A stretch of 44,550 bases of DNA from an uncultured Prevotellaceae bacterium (GCA_902782305.1 CACZMV010000022.1:1-44550), one strand, 5' to 3'. Counted from the first letter of the stretch, positions 8,315-16,738 are shown. Notes: generated by a model from the sequence alone, not told the origin. Translations and numbers: made by a program.

Positions 8315-9790
8315 ATGAATAGAACAATGAGAAAAATGGTAAAGAACTTAATGCCAGCCCTCTATTTGCTGGTTATTGCTTTTTCTGCAGCTTCCTGCAA
8401 CAAAACCCAGGCAGCTCCTGCAGTAGCTTCAGCCCCTGCAGTTCAACCCGTTGACTTAACCTATGCCGCAGAGAAGTCTCTGCCTTCTGTCGTGTATATT
8501 AAATCGGTACAGAACGCGAAGACACAGACAGTGGAGTACAATGATCCTTTCGAGGATTTCTTCTCTGATCCCTTCGGTGGTTTCTTTGGACGTGGACAGG
8601 GAAATAATAATGGCACTCGCAAGCGTCAGGTACAGACTCCAAAGCGTGCTGCTGCTGGTTCAGGTGTCATCATCTCAGCAGATGGTTATATCGTGACCAA
8701 CAACCACGTGGTGGATGGCGCTGACGAGTTGACAGTAACACTTAATGAGAACTCAAAGGAGTATTCTGCTCGTATCATTGGTGCCGACAAGACCACCGAC
8801 TTGGCCTTGATTAAGATTGATGCCAAGAATTTGCCCGCCATTGCTATTGCCAACAGCGATGATGTGAAGGTTGGCGAGTGGGTATTGGCTGTAGGTAATC
8901 CGCTTGGACTTAACAACACAGTAACTGCAGGTATTGTCAGTGCTAAGGCTCGTCAGATGGGCGAGGGTGTGACCTCGATGATTCAGACGGATGCAGCCAT
9001 CAACCAGGGTAACTCTGGTGGTGCATTGGTGAACACCAATGGTGCGCTGATTGGTATCAATGCCATGTTGGCTTCACCCACAGGTTCGAACATCGGTTAT
9101 GGTTTTGCCATTCCTACCGCTATTATGAATAAGGTGGTGGATGACATCAAGAAGTACGGTGCTGTACAGCGTGCCATGATTGGTATCAAGGGTGGTGACG
9201 TGAGCAACAAGGTAGATGCCGACAAGGAACAAGGCAAGGAAGTAGACTATGGTACCATGGAAGGTATCTACATCGGTGAGGTCGTAGAAGGTGGTGCTGC
9301 CCAGGCTGGTGGTCTGCAGAAGGAAGATGTGATCATCTCTATCGACGGTCAGAAAATCAAGAAGTTTGGTGAGCTGCAGGGTGTAATGGCCCAGAAGCGT
9401 CCTGGCGACAAGGTGAAGGTGACTTATCTGCGCAACAAGAAGGAGCATACCACAACCCTGACTCTGAAGAATGAGCAAGGTAACACCAAGGTGGTGAAGA
9501 ATGCAGATATTGATGTCCTTGGTATTGATGTTCGTCCAATTACCGATTCACAGAAGAAACAGCTGGAGATTAGCTACGGTCTGGAAGTACTGAAGGTCAA
9601 TGGTGGTAAGATGAAGGAAGCCGGTGTTCCCAAGGGCTTCATCATCCAGGTGGTTAACGATCAACCTATGCGTAGCTTTGATGATTTGCAGCAGGCTGTC
9701 AAGGATGCCAAAGAGCAGATGCTCATCATTCGCGGACTCTATCCGACAGGAAAGCGCGGTGGTTTCGTAGTTTATCTGCAGAATGATTGA
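8315..9790 (+). CDS. htrA: HtrA/DegP-family periplasmic serine protease Do
   Basis: Trypsin-like envelope protease and chaperone that degrades misfolded periplasmic proteins. The catalytic triad is visible: His in VTNNHVVDGA, Asp in DKTTDLALIK and Ser in INQGNSGGALVN. Two PDZ domains follow, around residues 285-385 (the first holds EGIYIGEVVEGGAAQAGG) and 400-491 (the second holds VPKGFIIQVVNDQPMRSFDD). The N-terminus has a hydrophobic export segment ending in SAASC, so it may be lipid-anchored, although the lipobox is not canonical. ATG 8315 is used; ATG 8327 in the same frame would also keep the signal. Its 491 residues are normal for DegP/DegQ. It lies upstream of rpoD but is separated from it by a large palindrome. 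Confidence 0.92.
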   Translation: MNRTMRKMVKNLMPALYLLVIAFSAASCNKTQAAPAVASAPAVQPVDLTYAAEKSLPSVVYIKSVQNAKTQTVEYNDPFEDFFSDPFGGFFGRGQGNNNGTRKRQVQTPKRAAAGSGVIISADGYIVTNNHVVDGADELTVTLNENSKEYSARIIGADKTTDLALIKIDAKNLPAIAIANSDDVKVGEWVLAVGNPLGLNNTVTAGIVSAKARQMGEGVTSMIQTDAAINQGNSGGALVNTNGALIGINAMLASPTGSNIGYGFAIPTAIMNKVVDDIKKYGAVQRAMIGIKGGDVSNKVDADKEQGKEVDYGTMEGIYIGEVVEGGAAQAGGLQKEDVIISIDGQKIKKFGELQGVMAQKRPGDKVKVTYLRNKKEHTTTLTLKNEQGNTKVVKNADIDVLGIDVRPITDSQKKQLEISYGLEVLKVNGGKMKEAGVPKGFIIQVVNDQPMRSFDDLQQAVKDAKEQMLIIRGLYPTGKRGGFVVYLQND

Positions 9791-9797
9791 TTTTTAA

Positions 9798-9827
9798 CAC
9801 GGATAAATGCGGATTGACACGTATTAA
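9798..9827 (+). repeat. 10-nt period repeat, three units, after htrA
   Basis: Three tandem decamers CACGGATAAA, TGCGGATTGA, CACGTATTAA begin 8 bases after the htrA stop codon. A related three-unit array lies at 14132-14161; aligned unit by unit they agree at 22 of 30 positions. No function is evident. Confidence 0.6.
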
Positions 9828-9842
9828 TTCTGTGTATAAATA

Positions 9843-9889
9843 AAAAGTAAGGTATTTTTTTGGTAGTTCCGAAAAAATACCTTACTTTT
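9843..9889. promoter_or_regulatory. Large palindrome overlapping the rpoD promoter
   Basis: AAAAGTAAGGTATTTTTT at 9843-9860 is perfectly repeated in inverted orientation at 9872-9889, with an 11-nt centre. The right arm contains nearly all of the -7 element, and the T-run plus TTTG at 9859-9862 sits where a -33 element is expected. It could be an operator for autoregulation of the sigma factor, or act as an htrA transcription stop, or both. Confidence 0.75.
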
Positions 9890-9890
9890 G
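9883..9890 (+). promoter_or_regulatory. -7 promoter element of rpoD
   Basis: TACTTTTG followed by CA, with TTTG at 9859-9862 upstream and a 20-nt spacer, which is good Bacteroidota promoter geometry. The start codon is 26 bases downstream. Confidence 0.65.
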
Positions 9891-9915
9891 CATTCGCTAA
9901 CTAAAAAACGGAGTA

Positions 9916-10779
9916 ATGAGACAACTAAAAATCACCAAATCGATTACCAACCGTGAGAGCGAGAGCCTCGAAAAATACCTACAAGAGATAGGTCATGAGG
10001 AGTTGCTTTCCACGGATGAAGAAGTTGAACTGGCCCAGCGTATCAAGAAGGGTGACCGTAAGGCACTCGAGAAATTGACGAAGGCCAATCTCCGTTTTGT
10101 AGTTTCAGTGGCGAAGCAATACCAGAACCAAGGACTCTCTCTCTCCGACCTGATTAACGAGGGTAACCTCGGACTGATCAAGGCTGCAGAGAAATTTGAC
10201 GAAACGCGTGGCTTTAAGTTTATCTCGTATGCCGTATGGTGGATTCGCCAAAGCATCCTGCAGGCTATTGCTGAACAGAGTCGCATCGTGCGAGTTCCCC
10301 TCAACCAAGTAGGTTCTGTCAGCAAGATTAATCGCATGCTCAGCAAGTTTGAGCAGGAGTTTGAGCGTCGTCCTTCAACCGATGAGATTTCCGAGCGTGT
10401 GGACATTCCAGAGGATAAGGTTGACGAGGCTATGATGGCCAATGCACGTCACGTATCCGTAGATGCTCCCTTCGTAGATGGCGAGGACAACAGCCTGTTG
10501 GATGTACTTATCAACGATGATGCTCCTATGGCTGACCGTCAGTTGGTGATAGAGTCACTCAGGGCTGAGATAGCTACCGTGCTTCAGACACTCAACGAGC
10601 GTGAGCGTGCTGTAATCACTGCCTTCTATGGTATCGGACAACCCGAGATGACCTTGGAAGAAATTGGCAACAAATACGGACTCACCCGTGAACGTGTACG
10701 CCAGATAAAGGAAAAGGCTATTCGCCGTTTGCGTAACAATACTAAGAATAAATTATTAAAATCATATTTAGGACAATGA
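9916..10779 (+). CDS. rpoD: Primary RNA polymerase sigma factor RpoD/SigA
   Basis: The housekeeping sigma factor that directs RNA polymerase to TAnnTTTG promoters. At 287 residues it has the short Bacteroidota architecture without region 1.1. Region 1.2 starts near [16 protein letters not shown]. Region 2 includes [18 protein letters not shown] and [16 protein letters not shown] for core binding and -7 melting. Region 3 follows with RIVRVPLNQ and a conserved helix. Region 4 ends with the helix-turn-helix in [20 protein letters not shown]. The upstream palindrome spanning the promoter suggests regulated expression. The stop overlaps the next small gene by 4 bases, so sigma factor and exported protein are probably made from one message. 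Confidence 0.95.
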   Translation: MRQLKITKSITNRESESLEKYLQEIGHEELLSTDEEVELAQRIKKGDRKALEKLTKANLRFVVSVAKQYQNQGLSLSDLINEGNLGLIKAAEKFDETRGFKFISYAVWWIRQSILQAIAEQSRIVRVPLNQVGSVSKINRMLSKFEQEFERRPSTDEISERVDIPEDKVDEAMMANARHVSVDAPFVDGEDNSLLDVLINDDAPMADRQLVIESLRAEIATVLQTLNERERAVITAFYGIGQPEMTLEEIGNKYGLTRERVRQIKEKAIRRLRNNTKNKLLKSYLGQ

Positions 10780-11171
10780 AGATTATCAAATTGTTTACCC
10801 TTGCCCTCGTGCTCACTGCTTTTGCCGTGAATGCACAGGCCAAGCCTATACAACCCGCCCATGTCTATATGTTCGGCTTCTCAGCCTCCTTCAAGGACTC
10901 GGTGGTTTATATCACGAATGTTCAGGATGTACAAGGAGCATGGATTGACTCCAAGACTAAGTTCCTTTTGAATCGAGACAGCTATTCTTATCAGTTGAAA
11001 GAGCATATGACAGAACAGTATCAGGAACCCGATCGTGTGTGTATCGTGTTCTATGCAACTAATAAGAAGAAAATTGAGAAACAATTGAAGAAACTCCGTA
11101 AGAAATATAAGGAATTGACTCTACTTCCTACAGAGTTTCACTTCGAAGTAATAGAACAGTCCGAGAATTAA
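10776..11171 (+). CDS. Small exported protein of unknown function, coupled to rpoD
   Basis: A 131-residue protein that I do not recognise. The N-terminus is a typical Sec signal peptide ([18 protein letters not shown]) with a likely cut after AQA, leaving about 110 residues in the periplasm. The mature part is short, mixed alpha/beta in feel, with a strongly basic segment [19 protein letters not shown]. There are no cysteines to speak of and no membrane segments. The ATG overlaps the rpoD stop (ATGA), so translation is coupled to the sigma factor. A strong terminator begins in its last codons. Confidence 0.8.
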   Translation: MKIIKLFTLALVLTAFAVNAQAKPIQPAHVYMFGFSASFKDSVVYITNVQDVQGAWIDSKTKFLLNRDSYSYQLKEHMTEQYQEPDRVCIVFYATNKKKIEKQLKKLRKKYKELTLLPTEFHFEVIEQSEN

Positions 11172-11190
11172 TCTCGGACTGTTTCTTTTC
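11155..11190 (+). terminator. Rho-independent terminator of the rpoD unit
   Basis: A perfect 12-bp stem: AACAGTCCGAGA at 11155-11166 pairs with TCTCGGACTGTT at 11172-11183, with a 5-nt loop that contains most of the stop codon, then a T-rich tail. It lies between two convergent genes, but only the plus-strand side has the T tract. Confidence 0.88.
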
Positions 11191-11191
11191 T

Positions 11192-12778
11192 TTATCTGGC
11201 CTGAACGTATTTATGGAGAGTCTTCCTGACTGCTCCAGGCCCAGCATAGAGTTCCTTAACCATACCTTCAATTTGGTCACCCAGACCTGCCTCATAGAGG
11301 TCGAGTCCGAAGACATCCTTGCGGGTGTAGAGTTTCTTCAGTGGGCTCCAGTCCTGATCGGCTTTGCCAATCTCCAGAGGAGCTACGATAGCCTGCAGTT
11401 CCTCGAGCATTGGGTCGGGTGAACAATCGAATGATGTACCATCATCCTTGATACCTTTCAGGTAGCGGGCATAGCCTGCAAGCGTCAGCGGAATAAGCAC
11501 GAGGTTGCTCTTGTCCAGTCCACGAGCGATGTACTTCTTCAGGGTTTCACCAAAGCGGATGGGCAACTTCTGAGAAGTATCCATGGCGATACGCTGTGGA
11601 GCATCGGGCATGAATGGATTAGGCAAACGACGATTGATAACGGCTCCAATGAACTCGTAGGGATTCAGCACACCTGGATCTACTACTACAGGCATAGCCT
11701 CGATATACCCCAGCTTCTGTACGAATGGACGCAGGTCCTCGTCAGCCATCTCGGCAGAAATCAGTGTGTAGCCCAGCATGCAACCGTAGATTGACATTGC
11801 GGTGTGCAATGGGTTCAGACAGGTAGTAACCTTCATGGTCTCAACCTTATCTACAGTCTCGCGAGTGGTATAGAGCGCACCACCCAAGTCGAGTGGGGGA
11901 CGACCATTGGTGTAATTGTCTTCGATAACCAGATACTGTACTTCTTCAGCGTTTACGAAAGGAGCTGTGAAGGTGTGCTTCTCAGTCTCGATGTAGTTGT
12001 TGTCGTCGAAGCCATCAGCAGCCAACATCTCCTTCACCTTCTCGTGTGGACGAGGGGTAATCTTGTCAATCATCGACCATGGGAAGGTAATCTTCTTTTC
12101 ATCTTTCAGGTAGTCGAGGAAAGCTGCAGGAACCAGTCCGTCCTTCACCCAGCGCTCTGCATAGGCGAATACGCCAGCTTTCACCTTGTCGCCATTGTGC
12201 GAGCAGTTGTCCATCGATTGTACGGTGAGAGGCAGTTGCCCAGCATTAAAGCGCTCGAGCAACAGGGCGCAAACCTTACCCATTGCGAATACGGGCTTCA
12301 GACCACGAGCCAGATCGGCCTCGTTGTAGGTGTAACCCTTCTCGGTGATGGTGAACGAAATCATCTGTAGACTTGGATTCTTGAAGATTTCCACCAATCG
12401 TTTCCAATCTTCAAACTGAGGGTCGGCCTTCAGTGCTTCGGTCACGCTGGCGATAACCTTCTTCTCGATAGAACCGTCTGAGCAGAGGTTCACGCAGAGC
12501 GAGAGGTTGTTGTAAGGAGCATATGCTTTGTCAATTACCTCAAAGTCGAAGGTCTCTGCCACAATGACACCACGATCGTACTTTCCTGTGTTCAGGGCAT
12601 CGTTCAGGATGGCTGCAGGGAAGGCACGGAAAATGTTTCCTCCACCAAAGTGTACCCAGGTTGGCTGCTTGGCAGTCTTCTCGCGTACCTCTTTAATATT
12701 AAACTTTGGCAATTGATAGCCTTTTGCTTCCCATTCTGCAGCATTGTAGTTGCCGCTAAAAATATCATTCAGTTTCAT
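11192..12778 (-). CDS. Mannitol dehydrogenase family oxidoreductase, fructuronate-reductase-like
   Basis: NAD(P)-dependent long-chain polyol dehydrogenase, 528 residues. The N-terminal Rossmann part has WVHFGGGNIFRAFPA. The C-terminal part has KVTTCLNPLHTAMSIYG with the family's catalytic Asn and His, VVDPGVLNP, RLPNPFMPDAPQRIAMD and DTSQKLPIRFGETL. The last blocks resemble fructuronate reductase (UxuB) more than mannitol-1-phosphate dehydrogenase, so a role in hexuronate use is the best guess. Substrate cannot be fixed from sequence, and no uronate isomerase or dehydratase is nearby. It has its own promoter and ends just past the rpoD-unit terminator on the opposite strand. Confidence 0.82.
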   Translation of the reverse strand: MKLNDIFSGNYNAAEWEAKGYQLPKFNIKEVREKTAKQPTWVHFGGGNIFRAFPAAILNDALNTGKYDRGVIVAETFDFEVIDKAYAPYNNLSLCVNLCSDGSIEKKVIASVTEALKADPQFEDWKRLVEIFKNPSLQMISFTITEKGYTYNEADLARGLKPVFAMGKVCALLLERFNAGQLPLTVQSMDNCSHNGDKVKAGVFAYAERWVKDGLVPAAFLDYLKDEKKITFPWSMIDKITPRPHEKVKEMLAADGFDDNNYIETEKHTFTAPFVNAEEVQYLVIEDNYTNGRPPLDLGGALYTTRETVDKVETMKVTTCLNPLHTAMSIYGCMLGYTLISAEMADEDLRPFVQKLGYIEAMPVVVDPGVLNPYEFIGAVINRRLPNPFMPDAPQRIAMDTSQKLPIRFGETLKKYIARGLDKSNLVLIPLTLAGYARYLKGIKDDGTSFDCSPDPMLEELQAIVAPLEIGKADQDWSPLKKLYTRKDVFGLDLYEAGLGDQIEGMVKELYAGPGAVRKTLHKYVQAR

Positions 12779-12829
12779 TTTACAAAAACGTTATAGGATA
12801 AACAATAACCGTTATACAAATATTCTTCG

Positions 12830-12837
12830 CAAAGATA
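12830..12837 (-). promoter_or_regulatory. -7 promoter element of the mannitol-dehydrogenase-family gene
   Basis: TATCTTTG followed by CG on the minus strand, 51 bases upstream of the start codon at 12778. Confidence 0.55.
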
Positions 12838-12881
12838 GTGAATAATTTTCAATAACACTAATTGTGTTATGAATAATTAAC

Positions 12882-14123
12882 CTATTCGTAACGCATGGAG
12901 CGTGCAGGACTGATGTGCGAGATGAAGAAGCTGGGGGCGATGAGCACAAAGACGGAAATCAGGAGCGTGCATACGTTCAGCAACAGTATGATGGGGATGT
13001 TCAACTCCATAGGTGCTGTATCCACATAATAGCTTGAGGGGTCAAGGGATATAAACCCTGTATACTTTTGAAGTAATACCAAACCAATGCCTATGATATC
13101 GCCCAAAAGCAATCCCTGACTGATGATAAAGGCAGCAAACCACAGGAATGTATGGCGCACCATGCTGTTGCGAGCACCCAAGGCTTTGAGTAGTCCTATC
13201 ATCTGGGTACGCTCAAGGATGATAATAAGCAGTCCACTAATCATGGTAAAGCCAGCCACACAAATCATCAGGGCCAGGATAATCCATACGTTGATGTCCA
13301 GCAAGTCGAGCCAAGTGAATATCTGAGGATAGAGGTCGTGAATGGTCTGTGCAGTGAAGGTCTCGCCATAACGGTCGCAATCATGATTGACCAGCAATTG
13401 CACTTTCTTGGCTGCAGCATCCAGATGGTCGAAGTCATGTACCAAGATCTCTGCACCACTGCACTGGTCTTTTTCCCATCCATTGAGTTTCAAGGGGGTA
13501 GGATAGTCTGTGAAGCACAAAGCCTGGTCGAACTGGTTCATATGGGTCTCGTAGATACCTGCGATGGTGAACTTGCGGGCTCGCACATTTTCGTTGCCAA
13601 TGAAATAGGCATAGACACGGTCGTTCACTTTCAGATGAAGTTTATCAGCCATCGTGCCCGAGATAAGCAATTGGTAAGACGATTTTTCTGTAGAGAACTG
13701 GGGTATCTTGCCAGCTTTGAGGTTTTGTTGAAGGAAGTGCAGGTCGTAATCGGTACCTATGCCTTTAAAGGCAACCCCCAGGAAATCTGCATCGGTCTTC
13801 AGGATGCCTTGGGTAAGAGTATAGCGCTCTACATGACTAATCTCAGGCATCTTTTTCAGTTCACGGGCTAGCGTGTCGCTGATACAGATGGGCACAGGAC
13901 TCGCAGTCTGTTGGGCCATAAAACTCTCAATGCGGATATGAGAGCCGAAGCCTACTACCTTGTCGCGAATGGTGTGCTTGAAACCCAGGACTACCGATAC
14001 CGTGATAATCATCACGGCCAGACCGATAGCTACACCCACCGTGGCTATGCGGATAGCAGGAATGCTGACATCATGTTCGCCTTCCTGTCCAAAGATTCGT
14101 TTGGCAATGAAAAGCGTTACCAT
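12882..14123 (-). CDS. ABC transporter permease of the LolC/LolE (FtsX-like) family
   Basis: A 413-residue inner-membrane protein of the type that extracts lipoproteins for transport to the outer membrane or runs related mechanotransmission pumps. One N-terminal membrane segment (IATVGVAIGLAVMIITVSVVL) is followed by a large periplasmic domain at about residues 50-265. Three C-terminal segments come from about 270 on, with the FtsX-typical RTQMIGLLKALGARNSMVR loop. The opening IAKRIFGQEG...SIPAIRIATVGVA is characteristic of LolC/E. The ATG at 14123 is the only good start. It lies 34 bases downstream of the aminotransferase on the same strand and is probably co-transcribed. No ATPase gene (LolD) is nearby. 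Confidence 0.82.
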   Translation of the reverse strand: MVTLFIAKRIFGQEGEHDVSIPAIRIATVGVAIGLAVMIITVSVVLGFKHTIRDKVVGFGSHIRIESFMAQQTASPVPICISDTLARELKKMPEISHVERYTLTQGILKTDADFLGVAFKGIGTDYDLHFLQQNLKAGKIPQFSTEKSSYQLLISGTMADKLHLKVNDRVYAYFIGNENVRARKFTIAGIYETHMNQFDQALCFTDYPTPLKLNGWEKDQCSGAEILVHDFDHLDAAAKKVQLLVNHDCDRYGETFTAQTIHDLYPQIFTWLDLLDINVWIILALMICVAGFTMISGLLIIILERTQMIGLLKALGARNSMVRHTFLWFAAFIISQGLLLGDIIGIGLVLLQKYTGFISLDPSSYYVDTAPMELNIPIILLLNVCTLLISVFVLIAPSFFISHISPARSMRYE

Positions 14124-14131
14124 TTATTAGA

Positions 14132-14161
14132 TACGGATAAACACAGATGGACTCAGATTAA
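14132..14161 (-). repeat. 10-nt period repeat, three units, at the aminotransferase stop codon
   Basis: On the plus strand, three decamers TACGGATAAA, CACAGATGGA, CTCAGATTAA. The last unit contains the complement of the aminotransferase stop codon (14158-14160). It is the sister of the array at 9798-9827, which also follows a stop codon. Confidence 0.6.
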
Positions 14162-15360
14162 TCATTTGTCCTTCCTGGATAGGCTTCCAAGGCTTTGCGT
14201 AGAACGAGGAGAGCTCGTTCCAAATCTTCCTTCTTCAGCACATAAGCAATACGCACCTGATTGATACCAGCACCAGGTGTGGTATAGAAACCTGCGGCAG
14301 GAGCCATCATCACTGTTTCGCCCTCATAGCTGAACTCTGCCAGACACCAGCGACAGAACTTCTCGGCATCATCAACTGGCAACTTGGCCACAGTGTAGAA
14401 AGCACCCATAGGAATGGGTGAATAGACACCAGGGATGCGGTTCAAACCATCAATCAAGCACTTACGGCGCTCTACATACTCGTCATAAACATCACGATAG
14501 TATTCCTCAGGAGCATCCAACGAAGCCTCAGCCACAATCTGACCAATCAGGGGAGGTGAGAGACGAGCCTGACAGAACTTCATCACAGCTTTGCGCACTT
14601 CCTGGTTCTTGGTAATCAGGGCTCCAATGCGGATTCCACATTCACTATAGCGCTTGGAAACAGAGTCTATGAGGATGACATTCTGTTCGATACCCTCCAG
14701 ATGACACGCAGAGATATAGGGTGAACCGGTATAGATATATTCACGATATACCTCATCGGAGAAGAGATATAGGTCGTACTTCTTCACTAGGTCGCGAATC
14801 TGGTTCATCTCACGACGGGTATAGAGATAACCCGTTGGGTTGTTGGGGTTGCAAATCATGATAGCACGGGTGCGGTCGTTGATAAGCTCCTCAAACTTTT
14901 CCACCTTTGGCAGCGAGAAACCCTCGTCAATCGTGGTGGCAATGGTGCGAATCTTGGCACCTGCAGAGATGGCAAAAGCCATATAGTTGGCATAGGCAGG
15001 CTCAGGAACGATAATCTCGTCGCCAGGATTCAGACACGACATAAAGGCAAAGAGTACCGCTTCAGAACCACCAGAAGTAATGATGATATCATCAGCCGTT
15101 ACGTTGATGTTGTATTTGGCGTAATAGCTAACCAGTTTCTCGCGGTAGCTCAGATAGCCCTGCGAAGGAGAATATTCAAGGATTTCACGGTCAATCCGTT
15201 TTAGGGCGTCAAGTCCTACTTGTGGTGTTGGCAGGTCAGGCTGTCCGATGTTCAGATGATAGACCTTGGTGCCGCGTTTCTTAGCGGCAGCAGCCAGAGG
15301 TGCGAGTTTTCTGATAGGCGACTCGGGCATCTCCAGTCCGCGTACTGATATTTCTGGCAT
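14158..15360 (-). CDS. Pyridoxal-phosphate-dependent aminotransferase (class I, AspC-like)
   Basis: Cytoplasmic fold-type I aminotransferase, 400 residues, probably acting on aspartate or another amino acid with 2-oxoglutarate. Landmarks are KVYHLNIGQPDLPTPQ near the N-terminus, CNPNNPTGYLY, the cofactor region FSDEVYREYIY, and the Schiff-base lysine in DSVSKRYSECGIRIG. The start is ATG 15360 (MPEISVRGLEMPESPIRKL). The frame stays open to a TTG at 15390, but that falls inside the -7 promoter element. The downstream gene is a LolC/E-like permease. Substrate specificity is not readable from the sequence. Confidence 0.85.
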   Translation of the reverse strand: MPEISVRGLEMPESPIRKLAPLAAAAKKRGTKVYHLNIGQPDLPTPQVGLDALKRIDREILEYSPSQGYLSYREKLVSYYAKYNINVTADDIIITSGGSEAVLFAFMSCLNPGDEIIVPEPAYANYMAFAISAGAKIRTIATTIDEGFSLPKVEKFEELINDRTRAIMICNPNNPTGYLYTRREMNQIRDLVKKYDLYLFSDEVYREYIYTGSPYISACHLEGIEQNVILIDSVSKRYSECGIRIGALITKNQEVRKAVMKFCQARLSPPLIGQIVAEASLDAPEEYYRDVYDEYVERRKCLIDGLNRIPGVYSPIPMGAFYTVAKLPVDDAEKFCRWCLAEFSYEGETVMMAPAAGFYTTPGAGINQVRIAYVLKKEDLERALLVLRKALEAYPGRTND

Positions 15361-15387
15361 GATACTCTTTTTTTTCAATTTTGTGTG

Positions 15388-15395
15388 CAAAGGTA
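15388..15395 (-). promoter_or_regulatory. -7 promoter element of the aminotransferase gene
   Basis: TACCTTTG followed by CA on the minus strand, 27 bases before the ATG at 15360. The region where a -33 element would lie is occupied by the heptamer array at 15405-15444. Confidence 0.6.
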
Positions 15396-15404
15396 CGAAA
15401 ATTA

Positions 15405-15444
15405 AGTGAAAAGTGAAGAGTGAAAAGTGAAAAATTTGCTACCG
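15405..15444 (+). repeat. Heptamer array AGTGAAR x4 with AATTTGCTACCG tail
   Basis: Four tandem heptamers AGTGAAA, AGTGAAG, AGTGAAA, AGTGAAA, followed by AATTTGCTACCG. The whole 40-nt block recurs at 30010-30049 with a single base difference. Here it lies between two divergent promoters. Confidence 0.85.
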
Positions 15445-15490
15445 TGCTAAAATAATTTGGAATATGAATAGGAAATTATAATTTATTTTG

Positions 15491-15498
15491 TACTTTTG
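15491..15498 (+). promoter_or_regulatory. -7 promoter element of the pseudokinase gene
   Basis: TACTTTTG followed by CG, matching TAnnTTTG, 22 bases before the ATG at 15521. The longest open frame begins upstream of and inside this element and so was shortened. Confidence 0.6.
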
Positions 15499-15520
15499 CG
15501 CATCCAAAGAATACAACGGT

Positions 15521-16738
15521 ATGAATTACGAAGAACTGTTAGCTACCAAGAACCAAGGGAAGATGAATGTCACAAAGCTGCCCATCGGTGAATATTATCG
15601 TGCCCAAGTGGACGGAAAATACAGAGGACTGGTGGATATCCGTGAAGAGATGTTGCAGAACATTGTGTTCACCAAAGCCCTGGCGAAGGAGTGTGAACAG
15701 AACAAACTCCTGTTGAATCCTCACCAATTGCACTTCGAAGTGGCTGAGGAGAATCAGGACATCCGACAACTGAGGGTGGAGTTGGGCACGTATCTCTCCA
15801 TGAAACAGTTGTTGGACGATCAGCCTGCCGTGGTTGCGGAGAAAGGATTTATCGACCAGACCTTAGAGGCGCTGGTCAATATTACCACATATCTACATCA
15901 ACAAGGTGTACAACATATCTGCTATTCGCCCAATAATGTGCTGGTGCGTAAGGGTGACAACCGCGTGATGCTCCTCTCGCATGGTTCTTATTATTTAGGA
16001 ATCTCCGATCAGACTGCGTTCTACGGAGTGGATGCCTCCTATGTAGCTCCTGAGGTGTTGGAGCATGGCACGATTGATGATCGCTGTGATGTGTATGGCA
16101 TTGGAAAACTGATGGAAGTGTTGTTCGAGCGTGCTGAAATGCCGTTGGAATACAAGATGGCCATCAAGAAAGCAGTCAGCGAGAAACCTGAGGACCGCTT
16201 TGATACCCCTGAGGATATGTTGAAAATGGTGCAGAATAGGCGTAACACCAAGAAGTCGGTACTTACCTTTGCTCTTGCTGCGGGTATTGCTCTCTTGTGT
16301 ATAGGCATCTATTTCGAGATGTTTCCTGAGTCACATCCTGTAGAATTTGTCAAACCAGCCGCCCAGAGCAATGATGATGACCTGTTGGACGATGGTTTCT
16401 CACCCGATGAAATCGGCATTGGTCTGACAGATAGTATAGACACGATGGCCGTTCGCGAACAAGCTCGTGATTATCAGGCCAAGGCTGAGCAGATATTCCG
16501 TAAGAATTATGAGAAAGAGGCTGATCGCATCCTCTCCAAGATATATAATAAGGATTATATGAGCAAGTCGGAGAAGAAGTTCATGGCTGAAAACCAAGAA
16601 ACCATCAAAGAACTGATGGACCTTCAGCTGAAGATGGGTGAAGAGGCTGGTATGACTCCAGAACATGCTCAGGTGATAGCTAGCGAGATTATAGAGCGCA
16701 TTAGCAATGAGAAGAAAAAACAATTAAAGAACAAATAA
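15521..16738 (+). CDS. Membrane-anchored protein-kinase-like protein lacking catalytic residues (pseudokinase)
   Basis: A 405-residue protein with the C-lobe plan of a Ser/Thr protein kinase but without its chemistry. YLHQQGVQHICYSPNNVLV (about residues 124-142) occupies the place of the catalytic loop: His132 remains, the catalytic Asp is missing, and Asn139 remains. The DFG position reads SHG (153-155), so the metal-binding Asp is missing too. The structural motifs survive: YVAPEV (APE, 176-178), DRCDVYGIGKL, and Arg226 in PEDRFDTPEDM. No glycine loop is visible in the short N-lobe. A single membrane segment lies at about 247-266, followed by an acidic linker and a charged helical C-terminal domain to 405. 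It leads a unit with DUF4494 and YggS genes. It may bind a ligand or act as a scaffold; catalysis seems unlikely. Confidence 0.75.
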   Translation: MNYEELLATKNQGKMNVTKLPIGEYYRAQVDGKYRGLVDIREEMLQNIVFTKALAKECEQNKLLLNPHQLHFEVAEENQDIRQLRVELGTYLSMKQLLDDQPAVVAEKGFIDQTLEALVNITTYLHQQGVQHICYSPNNVLVRKGDNRVMLLSHGSYYLGISDQTAFYGVDASYVAPEVLEHGTIDDRCDVYGIGKLMEVLFERAEMPLEYKMAIKKAVSEKPEDRFDTPEDMLKMVQNRRNTKKSVLTFALAAGIALLCIGIYFEMFPESHPVEFVKPAAQSNDDDLLDDGFSPDEIGIGLTDSIDTMAVREQARDYQAKAEQIFRKNYEKEADRILSKIYNKDYMSKSEKKFMAENQETIKELMDLQLKMGEEAGMTPEHAQVIASEIIERISNEKKKQLKNK

